A stretch of DNA of 64,000 nt from contig CANQGQ010000003.1 of the NCBI GenBank assembly GCA_947623305.1, positions 1 through 64,000 on the forward strand, written 5' to 3'. Source of the stretch: an uncultured Alistipes sp. (GTDB lineage Bacteria; Bacteroidota; Bacteroidia; Bacteroidales; Rikenellaceae). The notes beneath the pieces were generated by a model. It did no database searches. It saw only the letters and a program-made list of their open reading frames with translations, and was not told the origin of the DNA. Made by a program: the position numbers and the translations under genes. Below are positions 7,531 through 15,885 of the stretch, in pieces; position 1 is the stretch's first letter, and each line of letters begins with the position of its first letter.

Positions 7531-8643
7531 TTATTCGATTTCCACTACTTCTTCCTTATCCTCAATATGGCTTGCGGCAACCATTTTCATATATCCTTTC
7601 ATCGTCTTGGGCGTGAGGCCGAGCATACAACTGACAGTTCCGATGTCGGTGCCAGTGATGAGTAACAGATATATAAAGGTGTTTTGCGCAAGCCTGAAAC
7701 TCAACGGCTGTTCTATTCCGGCGTTCTTTCCCCATTGCAACAGGATGTTTCTGATTTCAGTATCTTTCGGCAGGCCTTTGAATACAAGACCGCGATGGTT
7801 TGTCGTTTCGGGCAGCCAGCGCATTGATACGGAAGTAAGCGGTATGGATGACTTTCTTGAATGTACTTCGATGGTCGTTCTGCCATTATCCGCTTTTATG
7901 TCTTTCCATTTGAGGGAGAGGACATCGGCAAAAGACAAGTATGTGAAGATACTCAACATAAACGCCTGCTTGACTTGCGGCCTTGCCATTACAGGGCATG
8001 GGGTATTCATCAAAGAGCGTATTTCATCAACGGTCAGAAACTTTTTCAGCGGACGTTCCCTTGTGATACGACCGTGGATGTTCACGAAACGGAGAGGGTT
8101 TACGCCTATCACGCCATCGGCTACAGTCTTATTGAGAGTGCTGCTGAAAAGATAGATGAAAGCCCTTGCGGTGGTCATGCTGATTTTCCCGAATTGTGCG
8201 GTGTAGTCCTTATGCAGAAAGTCAACCAAACCGTCACAGTAGTCCTCGTCAATGTCAACTACTTTCGTCTCCAAACCTCGGAAAGCGTTTATCGCCTTTT
8301 TCATGCACCTTATATTACAGGCAGTAGAAGCATCGCCCTTGTCGAGAATGATTTTCTCATATTCGTCAATGGCCTCTCCAATGCGCATGGTTGACGGCTC
8401 TTTGGTTTCTATACCGAAACGCACGGCAAGCAGTTCACTTTCCTTGGCGGCACGGGCAGCTTCGACCTCTTTCATCGTCCGCTTGTTCGCGATGATATTT
8501 CTTTTGGATGTTTCGGGTAACAAATAGAGATGGAGGGCTTCACGGATGCGTTTGCCGTCCTTGTAATAGTCAAGGTAGGCAGACTTCCTCCCGTTGCCTA
8601 TCTTACTGTATTTAAGTGTAATATGTGATTTATGTGCGTCCAT
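7531..8643 (-). CDS. Degenerate tyrosine recombinase homologue lacking catalytic residues
   Basis: A 370-residue protein with the same layout as its downstream neighbour (SAYLDYYKDGKRIREALHLYLLPE at the N terminus, SAM-like middle, catalytic-domain fold at the C terminus). The active site is gone. The first Arg is Ser237 (TYLSFAD), the His-x-x-Arg pair is Arg317 and Gln320 (FRLAQNTF), and the second His is Leu343 (MLGLTP). A Tyr (351) survives but sits one residue out of register. The reading frame is intact over the full length, so this is not simple decay. It probably keeps DNA or partner binding and acts as a non-catalytic subunit or regulator of the intact recombinase; that is inference. 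Confidence 0.85.
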   Translation of the reverse strand: MDAHKSHITLKYSKIGNGRKSAYLDYYKDGKRIREALHLYLLPETSKRNIIANKRTMKEVEAARAAKESELLAVRFGIETKEPSTMRIGEAIDEYEKIILDKGDASTACNIRCMKKAINAFRGLETKVVDIDEDYCDGLVDFLHKDYTAQFGKISMTTARAFIYLFSSTLNKTVADGVIGVNPLRFVNIHGRITRERPLKKFLTVDEIRSLMNTPCPVMARPQVKQAFMLSIFTYLSFADVLSLKWKDIKADNGRTTIEVHSRKSSIPLTSVSMRWLPETTNHRGLVFKGLPKDTEIRNILLQWGKNAGIEQPLSFRLAQNTFIYLLLITGTDIGTVSCMLGLTPKTMKGYMKMVAASHIEDKEEVVEIE

Positions 8644-9180
8644 AAAACTCTATTTTGTTACTATATGGTCATTTTTAGACTATAAAACTACAAACTATTT
8701 TCCAAAGTAACAAAATAGCAGCAAATAAAGTAACAAAATTAACCCGATTTAGCGAAAATAGGAATTTATCATCTGTTTTGGAATAATGTCGTAAAATATT
8801 GATATATAACTATTATATACTTCTTTTGTTTCTGATTTATTCCAGTGAAAGATATATATAAAGATAATGTTACCTAATTATCTGTTGCGTATTTGTTTCG
8901 TCTCAATTATTTATATTTATAATAGTCTTATTATTAGTATATTAAAATATGTACAAAATCAATGATGTTGAATAATCAACATAACAACTCTAATTATTGA
9001 AGATATGCCTAATTTTTGGTTTGGAACGGACTTATTGCTATTGTTTAGCAGGGGTATCTTTTTGCAGTGAATAGAAAAAGATATTCATACCGAACCTAAA
9101 TATCGGTTTTTAATGGGAACTTTACGGTATCATTTAATTATTATCATCCAATATATCGATTGTATTTCAAATGATTATAT
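8644..9180. other. AT-rich putative attachment region of the mobile element
   Basis: About 540 bp without a convincing gene, far more AT-rich than either flank. The 11-mer AGTAACAAAAT occurs three times near the recombinase start: at 8706-8716 and 8729-8739 on the plus strand, and at 8652-8662 inverted. A perfect 7-bp hairpin (ATGTTGA/TCAACAT, loop ATAA) lies at 8965-8982. Repeats beside recombinase genes are typical of att arm sites and of int promoter operators. The change to GC-rich DNA near 9180 is the likely element boundary. Confidence 0.5.
8652..8739. repeat. Three 11-bp AGTAACAAAAT sites upstream of the degenerate recombinase
   Basis: There are exact copies at 8652-8662 (minus), 8706-8716 (plus) and 8729-8739 (plus); the two plus-strand copies are 23 bp apart, about two helical turns. 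They lie 9-96 bp upstream of the start codon at 8643, as expected for recombinase arm sites or an autoregulatory operator. Confidence 0.6.
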
Positions 9181-9277
9181 AAGTAGCAGCGATTCAAGCG
9201 CGGTGCCGCAAACTTATTCAATGAGCACAGGTCGTAGGATACCCAACAGAATCAACAAACAACAGTCCCACGCTTAA
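9113..9277 (+). pseudogene. Possible 3' remnant of a gene cut by the element
   Basis: A 54-codon open frame ends at 9277, immediately before a strong hairpin terminator. The first 20 codons are AT-rich element-like DNA. The last 30 or so (from about 9182; sequence including SMSTGRRIPNRINK) are compositionally closer to the chromosome. The juxtaposition of stop and terminator suggests the tail of a chromosomal gene whose front part was displaced by insertion. I do not recognise the protein and it may be a chance frame. Confidence 0.25.
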
Positions 9278-9312
9278 AAAAGGTACCTTTGGCAGCAAAG
9301 GTACCTTTTTTA
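9276..9312. terminator. Bidirectional hairpin terminator
   Basis: A perfect 15-bp inverted repeat (AAAAAAGGTACCTTT at 9276-9290, its complement at 9297-9311) with a six-base loop. A-run and T-run on both sides let it work in either direction. It could end the truncated gene from the left and ahcY from the right. Confidence 0.75.
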
Positions 9313-9350
9313 ACTGACCCAGCCCATTTTCAGGGTAAATTAGAGAACGG

Positions 9351-9614
9351 TCGGCAGCGAAGAAAACCTTAATAAGCATACGCAGGCTCCACCGCATAAG
9401 GAACGCCTTCTAAAAGGCGCGGGCCGAAGCCTCCGCCAGCGGAGGCCTGCCGTTGGCGTCCTCCGCAGTCTTCGCCCCGCACGGCCTATCGGGGCGCATC
9501 ATATTCAGGCAAAACAGTCGGCAGCGAAGAAAGCCTTGAAAAGTACGGCAACGATCTACCGCATCGGGAACCGCTTCTAAAAGCGGCACATCGGGAACGC
9601 CTTTCAAAAGGCGC
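9351..9614. repeat. Degenerate direct repeats with hairpins downstream of ahcY
   Basis: A unit of about 70 bp beginning TCGGCAGCGAAGAAA occurs at 9351-9420 and again at 9518-9589 in diverged form. Each unit ends in a short hairpin (GCCTTCTAAAAGGC; CCGCTTCTAAAAGCGG). A third hairpin (GCCTTTCAAAAGGC) follows near 9598-9611, touching the ahcY stop. Between the units, GCGCGGGCCGAAGCCTCCG at 9417-9435 is identical to 60066-60084. No gene is credible in this gap. Confidence 0.6.
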
Positions 9615-9616
9615 AA

Positions 9617-11026
9617 CTAATACCGGTAGTGATCCGGTTTGTAGGGGCCGTCGACCGAAACGCCGATGTAATCGGCCTGCTTCTGGGTCAGCCGCGTGAG
9701 TTCCACACCGAGACTGGCCAAATGCAATCGCGCAACCTCCTCGTCGAGGTGCTTCGGCAGGCGGTAAACCCCCACTTCATGCTGCTGTTGCCACAACTCC
9801 ATCTGCGCAAGGCATTGGTTCGTGAACGAATTGGACATCACGAACGAAGCGTGCCCCGTGGCGCATCCCAAATTCACGAGCCGCCCCTCGGCCAGAATAA
9901 AAATCGAATGGCCGTCGGCAAACGTATATTTGTCGACCTGCGGTTTGATGACCGTCTTCACGGCATCCGACTTTTCCAGTCGGGCCATCTGGATTTCGTT
10001 GTCGAAGTGGCCGATGTTGCAGACAATAGCTTGGTCGCGCATGTGTTCCATGTGCTCCAGCGTAATGATGTCGCAATTACCCGTGCAAGTTACGAAAATG
10101 TTGCCCTCAGCCAATGCGCTGTCGACGGTCTTCACTTCGAAGCCCTCCATCGCCGCCTGCAACGCGCAGATCGGGTCGATTTCGGTTACGATGACCCGTG
10201 CGCCGTACGCGCGCATCGAACGGGCGCATCCCTTGCCCACGTCGCCGTAGCCGCACACGACGACCACCTTGCCGGCAATCATCACGTCCGTGGCCCGCTT
10301 GATGCCATCGGCCAGCGATTCGCGGCACCCGTAGAGATTGTCGAACTTCGATTTCGTGCACGAATCGTTCACGTCGATGGCCGGAACGAGCAGTTCGCCG
10401 CGCTCCTGCATCTGGTAGAGCCGGTGCACGCCCGTCGTGGTCTCCTCGCTCACGCCGCGCCATTCGGCCACCGTGCGATGCCACTTTTCAGGGTCGTCGG
10501 CCAGAATCCGACGCAATGTATCGACGATGACCTCCTCCTCATAGGACGAAGTCGGAGCGTCCAACGAAGCAGCGTCGTTTTCGGCTTTGAAACCTTTATG
10601 AATCAATAATGTAGCGTCGCCGCCGTCGTCGACGACCAACTGCGGGCCCTTGCCGTCGGAAAACGACATGGCCATCGCCGTACACCACCAATATTCGGGC
10701 AACGTCTCCCCTTTCCATGCGAAGACCGGCACGCCGGCAGCGGCCATTGCGGCAGCGGCATGATCCTGCGTAGAAAAGATGTTGCAGGAGCACCACCGCA
10801 CGTCGGCGCCCAACTCGATGAGCGTCTCGATCAGCACGGCCGTCTGAATCGTCATGTGGAGCGAGCCCATGATCCGCACCCCTTTGAGCGGCTTTTGGGG
10901 GCCGTACTCACGGCGCACAGCCATCAGACCGGGCATCTCGTGTTCCGAAATTTCAATTTCCTTACGCCCCCACTCGGCCAACGACAAGTCGGCCACCTTG
11001 TAGGGAAGTGTCGAATCCAAAAACAT
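9617..11026 (-). CDS. ahcY: S-adenosylhomocysteine hydrolase
   Basis: Reversibly hydrolyses S-adenosylhomocysteine to adenosine and homocysteine, removing the inhibitory product of methyltransferases in the cytoplasm. The 469-residue length is normal for the family. Visible marks are the substrate-domain segment [17 protein letters not shown] (about 222-238), the NAD-binding Rossmann motif GYGDVGKG (259-266), and the C-terminal [10 protein letters not shown] that reaches into the neighbouring subunit of the tetramer. It stands alone between a 102-bp leader and the repeat-filled gap downstream, so it is probably monocistronic. Confidence 0.98.
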   Translation of the reverse strand: MFLDSTLPYKVADLSLAEWGRKEIEISEHEMPGLMAVRREYGPQKPLKGVRIMGSLHMTIQTAVLIETLIELGADVRWCSCNIFSTQDHAAAAMAAAGVPVFAWKGETLPEYWWCTAMAMSFSDGKGPQLVVDDGGDATLLIHKGFKAENDAASLDAPTSSYEEEVIVDTLRRILADDPEKWHRTVAEWRGVSEETTTGVHRLYQMQERGELLVPAIDVNDSCTKSKFDNLYGCRESLADGIKRATDVMIAGKVVVVCGYGDVGKGCARSMRAYGARVIVTEIDPICALQAAMEGFEVKTVDSALAEGNIFVTCTGNCDIITLEHMEHMRDQAIVCNIGHFDNEIQMARLEKSDAVKTVIKPQVDKYTFADGHSIFILAEGRLVNLGCATGHASFVMSNSFTNQCLAQMELWQQQHEVGVYRLPKHLDEEVARLHLASLGVELTRLTQKQADYIGVSVDGPYKPDHYRY

Positions 11027-11078
11027 GATAGGTAATTGTTATGGTAACTATATACGCTTCTACACCGAATCAAATTGA

Positions 11079-11108
11079 CGAAGGTACTTACCTTGCCGCC
11101 GGTGTAAA
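11079..11108 (-). promoter_or_regulatory. Probable ahcY promoter
   Basis: On the minus strand TACCTTCG (11079-11086) differs from TAnnTTTG by one base, with TTT about 19 nt upstream. It leaves a leader of about 45 nt before the ahcY ATG. A weaker match than others in this window. Confidence 0.4.
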
Positions 11109-11128
11109 TTCGTATCTAATCGCCTATG

Positions 11129-11539
11129 TTATAAATTCCTTTTTTCAATCGCCGCGCCGGACTTCTCGAAAGCGATCATCGCCTCGATCGCCGCCCGATC
11201 TGCCTCCAACTGACGCCGAAGCGCTTCGACCGTCGGGAACGTGCGTTCGTCGCGGATTTTTATTAACAGCTCGACGTGCAGCGTGCGGCCGTAGAGAGAA
11301 CCGCTGAACCCGAACAAGTACGTCTCCAAATGCCGTCGACCTCCGCCGACCGAAGGATTGCAGCCCAAATTCGACATGGCATCGTACGGCACCCCGTCCA
11401 CCGTAACGCGCGAACGGTAAACGCCGTCGGGCGCCGCACAATCGTCCGGCACCCCGATATTCGCCGTCGGGAAGCCCAATTCGCGCCCCAACCGGCGACC
11501 ATGAACCACTTCGCCCGAGACCGTCCAACCGGTTTTCAT
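11129..11539 (-). CDS. Stand-alone riboflavin kinase
   Basis: Phosphorylates riboflavin to FMN. The 136 residues cover only the riboflavin kinase domain. They begin at VSGEVVHGRRLGRELG, contain the signature GFPTAN (22-27) and the LETYLFGF strand, and end with the usual helical tail. Bacterial RibF is normally about 310 residues with an N-terminal FMN adenylyltransferase domain, which is absent here. The preceding gene (psd) ends six bases before the ATG, so there is no room for it and no remnant. FAD synthesis must use a separate enzyme. Last gene of the rsfS-ftsH-cdsA-psd string. Confidence 0.85.
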   Translation of the reverse strand: MKTGWTVSGEVVHGRRLGRELGFPTANIGVPDDCAAPDGVYRSRVTVDGVPYDAMSNLGCNPSVGGGRRHLETYLFGFSGSLYGRTLHVELLIKIRDERTFPTVEALRRQLEADRAAIEAMIAFEKSGAAIEKRNL

Positions 11540-11545
11540 CCGCCG

Positions 11546-12220
11546 TCAGGCTTTATGCAATCGTGCGATGGGCGTTTGCGAACCGACGGTCGGATCGCCG
11601 ATCTCCACCAACAGCTCGCTGTCCTTCGGAACGAGCACGTCGACCCGCGAACCGAATTTGATGAATCCGCACACGCTGTTCTGCTCGACCCGCTCGCCGA
11701 CCTTCATGTACGACACGATGCGCCGCGCGATGAGACCGGCTACCTGCCGGAAAAGCACCTTGCGACCGTCGTCCATCCGCACGACGGTGGTCGTCCGTTC
11801 GTTTTCGGTCGAGGATTTCGGATGCCAGGCGACCAAAAACCGTCCGTGATGATGCTTGAAATACTCGATGACACCGGCCACAGGCACCCAGTTCATGTGG
11901 ATGTTGGTGATGGACATGAAAATGGAGATCTGCAACATCTCCTGACCGTCGAAACATTCGTTTTCCTTGACCAGTTCGGTTACGACCACCCGACCGTCGC
12001 ACGGTGCGAAGATCAGATCGGCGTCGTGGATGCGCACACGGCGCGGCTCGCGGAAAAAAGCCACGATGAAGAACCAGAAGAACAACAGCAACAGGGCGCT
12101 CATCCAGAGAAGCGACCCGCGGGCATTGCTGACCAGCAGGTGATAGATCAGCCACCAGCATAAAGCACACGCCACCCCCGACAGCGCAATGATATGGTAA
12201 CCTTCCTTATTGATTTTCAT
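11546..12220 (-). CDS. psd: Phosphatidylserine decarboxylase proenzyme (short type)
   Basis: Converts phosphatidylserine to phosphatidylethanolamine at the inner membrane. The 224-residue form has two N-terminal membrane helices (about 10-30 and 37-56) and then the decarboxylase domain with FREPRR and FAPCDGRVV. The self-cleavage site that makes the pyruvoyl group is Gly190-Ser191 in IKFGSRVDV. The long open frame upstream was cut back to the ATG at 12220 because that gives the conserved MKINKEGYHI start 22 bp after cdsA. Its pairing with cdsA joins two steps of the same phospholipid pathway. Confidence 0.93.
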   Translation of the reverse strand: MKINKEGYHIIALSGVACALCWWLIYHLLVSNARGSLLWMSALLLLFFWFFIVAFFREPRRVRIHDADLIFAPCDGRVVVTELVKENECFDGQEMLQISIFMSITNIHMNWVPVAGVIEYFKHHHGRFLVAWHPKSSTENERTTTVVRMDDGRKVLFRQVAGLIARRIVSYMKVGERVEQNSVCGFIKFGSRVDVLVPKDSELLVEIGDPTVGSQTPIARLHKA

Positions 12221-12242
12221 AGTCGCTATAAGGTTTGCAGTT

Positions 12243-13133
12243 TCACAAGACGAAGAGAAGATAGACGAAGACGAACGGCGTCGCAAGCAGCATGGCGTCG
12301 AACCGGTCGAGCACGCCGCCATGTCCGGGGATGAGTGCACCGGAATCCTTCACGCCGGCAGCCCGCTTGAACATTGATTCGACCAGATCGCCCGCAACGC
12401 CCGTAACCGAAGCCACGAGCGCCAGCCCGACCCAGAACCCAACGGAATTGTCCCACCCGAAAAGCGAACCGTCCCCGAGCATATCCGCCACGAACCACCG
12501 GACGAGCAATCCGATCCCGATGGCGCCGGCCACCCCGCCGAAGAATCCTTCCCACGATTTTTTAGGCGAAAGACGCGGGCAAAGCGGATGGCGTCCGAAA
12601 GCCCACCCGACCAGATAGGCGAACACGTCGTTGGCCCAGATGATGACGATGAAGCCGAGCAACAACCAGCGATGAAGCCCGACATAGGGAATAAAAAGCG
12701 TGAATAATTCGAGCAACGTCAAAGGCAAAGCGACATAGAGCACCCCCATCAACGTGGCGCCGATATTGGCCAACGGGTGTTCGCTCCGGCGCCCCAGTTC
12801 GCAGATGAATGAAACGGGCAACAGCAGCAACAGAAAGCAACACCCATAGAAACAAACATCGAAGCCGAAGGCCGTTCCGAAGCCGCCCGATGCCAACATC
12901 GTCAGACCGGCCACCGTGCCGATAACGGGCTGCGGCGAACTGCCGCACTTGCGGGCCAAAGCGTAAAATTCCGCCATGCCGCCGACAGTCAACACAGCCA
13001 GCAAAGCGCAGAGACTCCACTGCGACCACAACACGGCGCCGAACACCACAGCAACGAGGACGGCTCCGCTCGCAGTACGCACAAGGAGGTTTTTCATCTT
13101 ATCAGTCATATCGTCAGTAGTCTTATTTCCCAT
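12243..13133 (-). CDS. cdsA: Phosphatidate cytidylyltransferase (CDP-diglyceride synthase)
   Basis: Makes CDP-diacylglycerol from phosphatidic acid and CTP, the precursor of phosphatidylserine and phosphatidylglycerol. About eight hydrophobic segments are visible. The family signature is at the C terminus: SPKKSWEGFFGG, then GDLVESMFKRAAGVKDSG and LIPGHGGVLDRFD. Several starts are possible: a GTG at 13154, and ATGs at 13133, 13109 and 13097. Homologues usually begin close to MKNLLVRT (13097), so the first dozen residues given here are uncertain. Co-directional with ftsH upstream and psd downstream. Confidence 0.95.
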   Translation of the reverse strand: MGNKTTDDMTDKMKNLLVRTASGAVLVAVVFGAVLWSQWSLCALLAVLTVGGMAEFYALARKCGSSPQPVIGTVAGLTMLASGGFGTAFGFDVCFYGCCFLLLLLPVSFICELGRRSEHPLANIGATLMGVLYVALPLTLLELFTLFIPYVGLHRWLLLGFIVIIWANDVFAYLVGWAFGRHPLCPRLSPKKSWEGFFGGVAGAIGIGLLVRWFVADMLGDGSLFGWDNSVGFWVGLALVASVTGVAGDLVESMFKRAAGVKDSGALIPGHGGVLDRFDAMLLATPFVFVYLLFVL

Positions 13134-13162
13134 CTTTTCAAAGCCAAACGCCACCGGTTCCG

Positions 13163-15283
13163 TCAGGCGTGCGGCACCGATTCTTCGACAGCCGATTCCG
13201 CATTTTCCGCATTTTCGGGCGCAGCATCCGCAGGCCCGACATTTTCGGACTGCATGGCCAGCTCGGCTTCGGTTTTCGTTTCAGCCCCCGCTTTCGTTTC
13301 AGTTTCAGTTTCAGCTTTCGCCTCGGCCTCGCGACGTTCGCGCTCGATGTCCTTCTTGCGTTTGCCGAAAATCCGCTCGACGTCCTCGGTGAAGACCACC
13401 TCGCGTGCAAGCAGCAACTCGGCGAGTTCCTTCACCCCGTCGGCATGTTCGCGGAGCACTTTTTCGGCCATCGCATACGCCTCGTCGATCACCCGTTTGG
13501 CTTCGGCGTCGATCTCCTGTGCCGTCAGCTCCGAATAGGGCTTCGTCAAGGCCATATCGCTCTGACCCGTCGAATCGTAGAAACTCAACGTTCCCACTTT
13601 TCGGCTCATGCCGTAGTAGGCAACCATCGCGTAGGCCTGTTTCGTTACCCGTTCCAGATCGTTCAACGCACCCGTCGAAACGTGCCCGAACGTCAACTGT
13701 TCCGACACCCGACCGCCGAGCGTGGCAGCCAGTTCGTCCATCAACTGTTCGCGCGTGGTGATTTGCCGCTCCTCGGGCAGGTACCACGCCGCTCCCAACG
13801 CCTTGCCGCGCGGAATAATCGTTACCTTAATCAACGGACTGGCATTTTCCAAAATCCAGCTGACCGTGGCATGGCCTGCTTCGTGATAAGCGATGATCCG
13901 TTTTTCCGCATCGGTGATGATCTTGTTCTTGCGTTCCAGACCGCCGATGATCCGGTCGATCGCCGCGAGGAAATCCTCCTTCGAGACGCATTTCTTGTTG
14001 TTGCGGGCAGCGATGAGCGCCGCCTCGTTGCAGACGTTGGCGATGTCGGCCCCCGAGAAACCCGGCGTCTGACGCGCCAGGAACGAACGGTCGAGCTGCG
14101 GATCGAGTTTCAGCGGCCGCAGATGCACCTCGAAAATCTCCTCGCGTTCCTTGACATCGGGCAGGCCGACCTCGATCTGCCGATCGAAACGTCCGGCCCG
14201 CATCAACGCCTTGTCGAGAATATCGGCACGGTTGGTCGCAGCCAAGACGATCACACCGGTATTGGTCTGAAAACCATCCATTTCGGTCAACAGCTGGTTG
14301 AGCGTATTTTCCCGTTCATCGTTGCCCGAGAATCCGGCATTCTTACCGCGGGCGCGTCCGATGGCGTCGATTTCGTCGATGAAAACGATGCAGGGAGCCT
14401 TCTGCTTGGCCTGCTCGAAGAGGTCGCGCACGCGCGAAGCGCCCACGCCCACGAACATCTCGACGAAATCCGAACCCGAAATCGACAGGAAAGGCACATT
14501 GGCCTCGCCGGCCACAGCCTTGGCCAACAACGTTTTGCCCGTACCCGGAGGGCCTACCAACAAGGCGCCTTTGGGAATCTTGGCGCCCAGTTCGCGATAT
14601 TTGTCGGCCTTTTTCAAGAAATCGACGATCTCCATCACCTCGACCTTGGCCTCTTCCAAACCGGCTACATCCTTGAACGTTACCCGTTTGTGGTTATCCT
14701 TGTCGAACACCTGCGCACGAGCCTTGCCGACATTCATGATGCCCCCGCCGCCGGCACCGCCGCCGCGCGACATCGACCGCATGATGAAAAACCATACGCC
14801 GATAATCAACACCCACGGCAGAAGATTGATCAACAGGTTCGTCCAATCATTGGACTTGTTTTTATAGACGACCGGCACGGCATATCCCGAAGCCTCCTCG
14901 ACCATCCGCAGGTCTTCACGGAAAGCGTCGACCGACCCGATGTTGAACACAAGCTGTACGCCCGTCTCAGGCATCCGGCGGAACTGTTCGGTTTCCGGAT
15001 CCTTGCGATAGCGTTCGACGACTCCCTCTTTCAGATAGACCTGAGCCTGATCACGGTTCACCACCTCGATTTTCGCTACCTCGCCCTGTTCGACCATCTT
15101 TTCGACCGTATCCCAATCGCTCGGGACAGGCGATTCACTCGTATTGTCCATCAAAGACCATCCGATGATGAATGCGCCGATCAAACCGTAGATCCACCAC
15201 ATCGAGGGTTGCGGGAATCCGCCTTTCTTGGCCCCTCCGACACGTCGTTTCGTATTTTTATCGGTTCCGTTCTGTTTTGCCAT
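13163..15283 (-). CDS. ftsH: ATP-dependent zinc metalloprotease FtsH
   Basis: Membrane-bound hexameric AAA+ protease that degrades misfolded membrane proteins and selected cytoplasmic regulators. The 706 residues carry transmembrane segments at about 29-45 and 151-169 enclosing a periplasmic domain, then the AAA+ module: Walker A GPPGTGKT (244-251), Walker B FIDEIDA (301-307) and the second region of homology with [19 protein letters not shown]. The zinc site HEAGH is at 467-471. The last 60 or so residues are a low-complexity Glu/Ala/Lys tail. It follows rsfS by 13 bp. Confidence 0.98.
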   Translation of the reverse strand: MAKQNGTDKNTKRRVGGAKKGGFPQPSMWWIYGLIGAFIIGWSLMDNTSESPVPSDWDTVEKMVEQGEVAKIEVVNRDQAQVYLKEGVVERYRKDPETEQFRRMPETGVQLVFNIGSVDAFREDLRMVEEASGYAVPVVYKNKSNDWTNLLINLLPWVLIIGVWFFIMRSMSRGGGAGGGGIMNVGKARAQVFDKDNHKRVTFKDVAGLEEAKVEVMEIVDFLKKADKYRELGAKIPKGALLVGPPGTGKTLLAKAVAGEANVPFLSISGSDFVEMFVGVGASRVRDLFEQAKQKAPCIVFIDEIDAIGRARGKNAGFSGNDERENTLNQLLTEMDGFQTNTGVIVLAATNRADILDKALMRAGRFDRQIEVGLPDVKEREEIFEVHLRPLKLDPQLDRSFLARQTPGFSGADIANVCNEAALIAARNNKKCVSKEDFLAAIDRIIGGLERKNKIITDAEKRIIAYHEAGHATVSWILENASPLIKVTIIPRGKALGAAWYLPEERQITTREQLMDELAATLGGRVSEQLTFGHVSTGALNDLERVTKQAYAMVAYYGMSRKVGTLSFYDSTGQSDMALTKPYSELTAQEIDAEAKRVIDEAYAMAEKVLREHADGVKELAELLLAREVVFTEDVERIFGKRKKDIERERREAEAKAETETETKAGAETKTEAELAMQSENVGPADAAPENAENAESAVEESVPHA

Positions 15284-15296
15284 AACTTACTTATTC

Positions 15297-15659
15297 CTAC
15301 TCATCGTATTCGTAACGGGTCATGGGCGCATCGCTCCACAACTCCTCCAATTTGTAAAATCCGCGCAAATCGGTCTGAAAAATATGCACGACCACGTCGA
15401 CATAATCCATCGCGATCCACAGGGCATTCTGCTGGCCCTCGATGCGCCAAACCCGCTCGCCCAACGTTTCGTAGACCTTTTCGTCGATGCCGTCGGCGAT
15501 CGCAGCGACCTGCGTCGTGGAATCGGCGTTGCAGACGACGAAATGGGAGCAGACGGCACCGTCGACGCCCGTCAGGTCCAACGATACAATATCCTTACCT
15601 TTTTTATCTTCGATCGCACCGACGATCGTTTCGATCAAATCATTCAGTTTCTTATCCAT
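15297..15659 (-). CDS. rsfS: Ribosome silencing factor RsfS
   Basis: Binds uL14 of the large ribosomal subunit and blocks subunit joining when nutrients are scarce. The 120-residue length and the family pattern are typical: DLTGVDGAVCSHFVVCNADS, then WRIEGQQNALWIAMDYVDVVVHIF and the C-terminal FYKLEELWSDAP. It is the first gene of the leftward rsfS-ftsH-cdsA-psd string. An interspersed repeat sits directly in front of its start codon and may carry or separate its promoter. Confidence 0.95.
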   Translation of the reverse strand: MDKKLNDLIETIVGAIEDKKGKDIVSLDLTGVDGAVCSHFVVCNADSTTQVAAIADGIDEKVYETLGERVWRIEGQQNALWIAMDYVDVVVHIFQTDLRGFYKLEELWSDAPMTRYEYDE

Positions 15660-15662
15660 TTT

Positions 15663-15805
15663 TTATTAGCGCGGGAGACCCGTATCTTGCTTTCGACCGT
15701 TATCTTCGCTTCCATTATTCGCAAATAACAATAGGCGGCTCCAAGAGCTGCGCGAGCCGCAGCCTTCGGGCGGCGGAGGCTCGCCACAGCTCCCCACCGC
15801 AGGCT
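15663..15805 (+). repeat. Interspersed intergenic repeat, copy A
   Basis: Begins TTATTAGCGCG, continues to CTTGCTT and CGCTTCCATTA, and ends in a GC-rich half (GCGCGAGCCGCAGCC and GGCGGAGGCTCGCC). The same order of blocks occurs at 59974-60140. The first 30 bases differ by only three positions between the copies. It fills the gap between oxyR and rsfS. Confidence 0.65.
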
Positions 15806-15885
15806 GCGTTCGCAAAAGTTCCTATCCGTTTTTTTTCGCGACACAGCATTTTGACGCAGTCAAAGATACGAATAACTCCGCAGAA

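Noticed and set aside
9181..9275. Possible tRNA, tmRNA or SRP RNA at the element edge
   Set aside because: No cloverleaf, CCA end or known RNA core could be built from the sequence.
9410..9616. 68-codon minus-strand open frame after ahcY
   Set aside because: Lies wholly within degenerate repeats and hairpins; no homology-like pattern and no promoter.
15644..15844. 66-codon minus-strand open frame between oxyR and rsfS
   Set aside because: It reads through the interspersed repeat; a similar reading at 59832-60134 comes from the other copy, so the likeness is due to the repeat, not a gene family.
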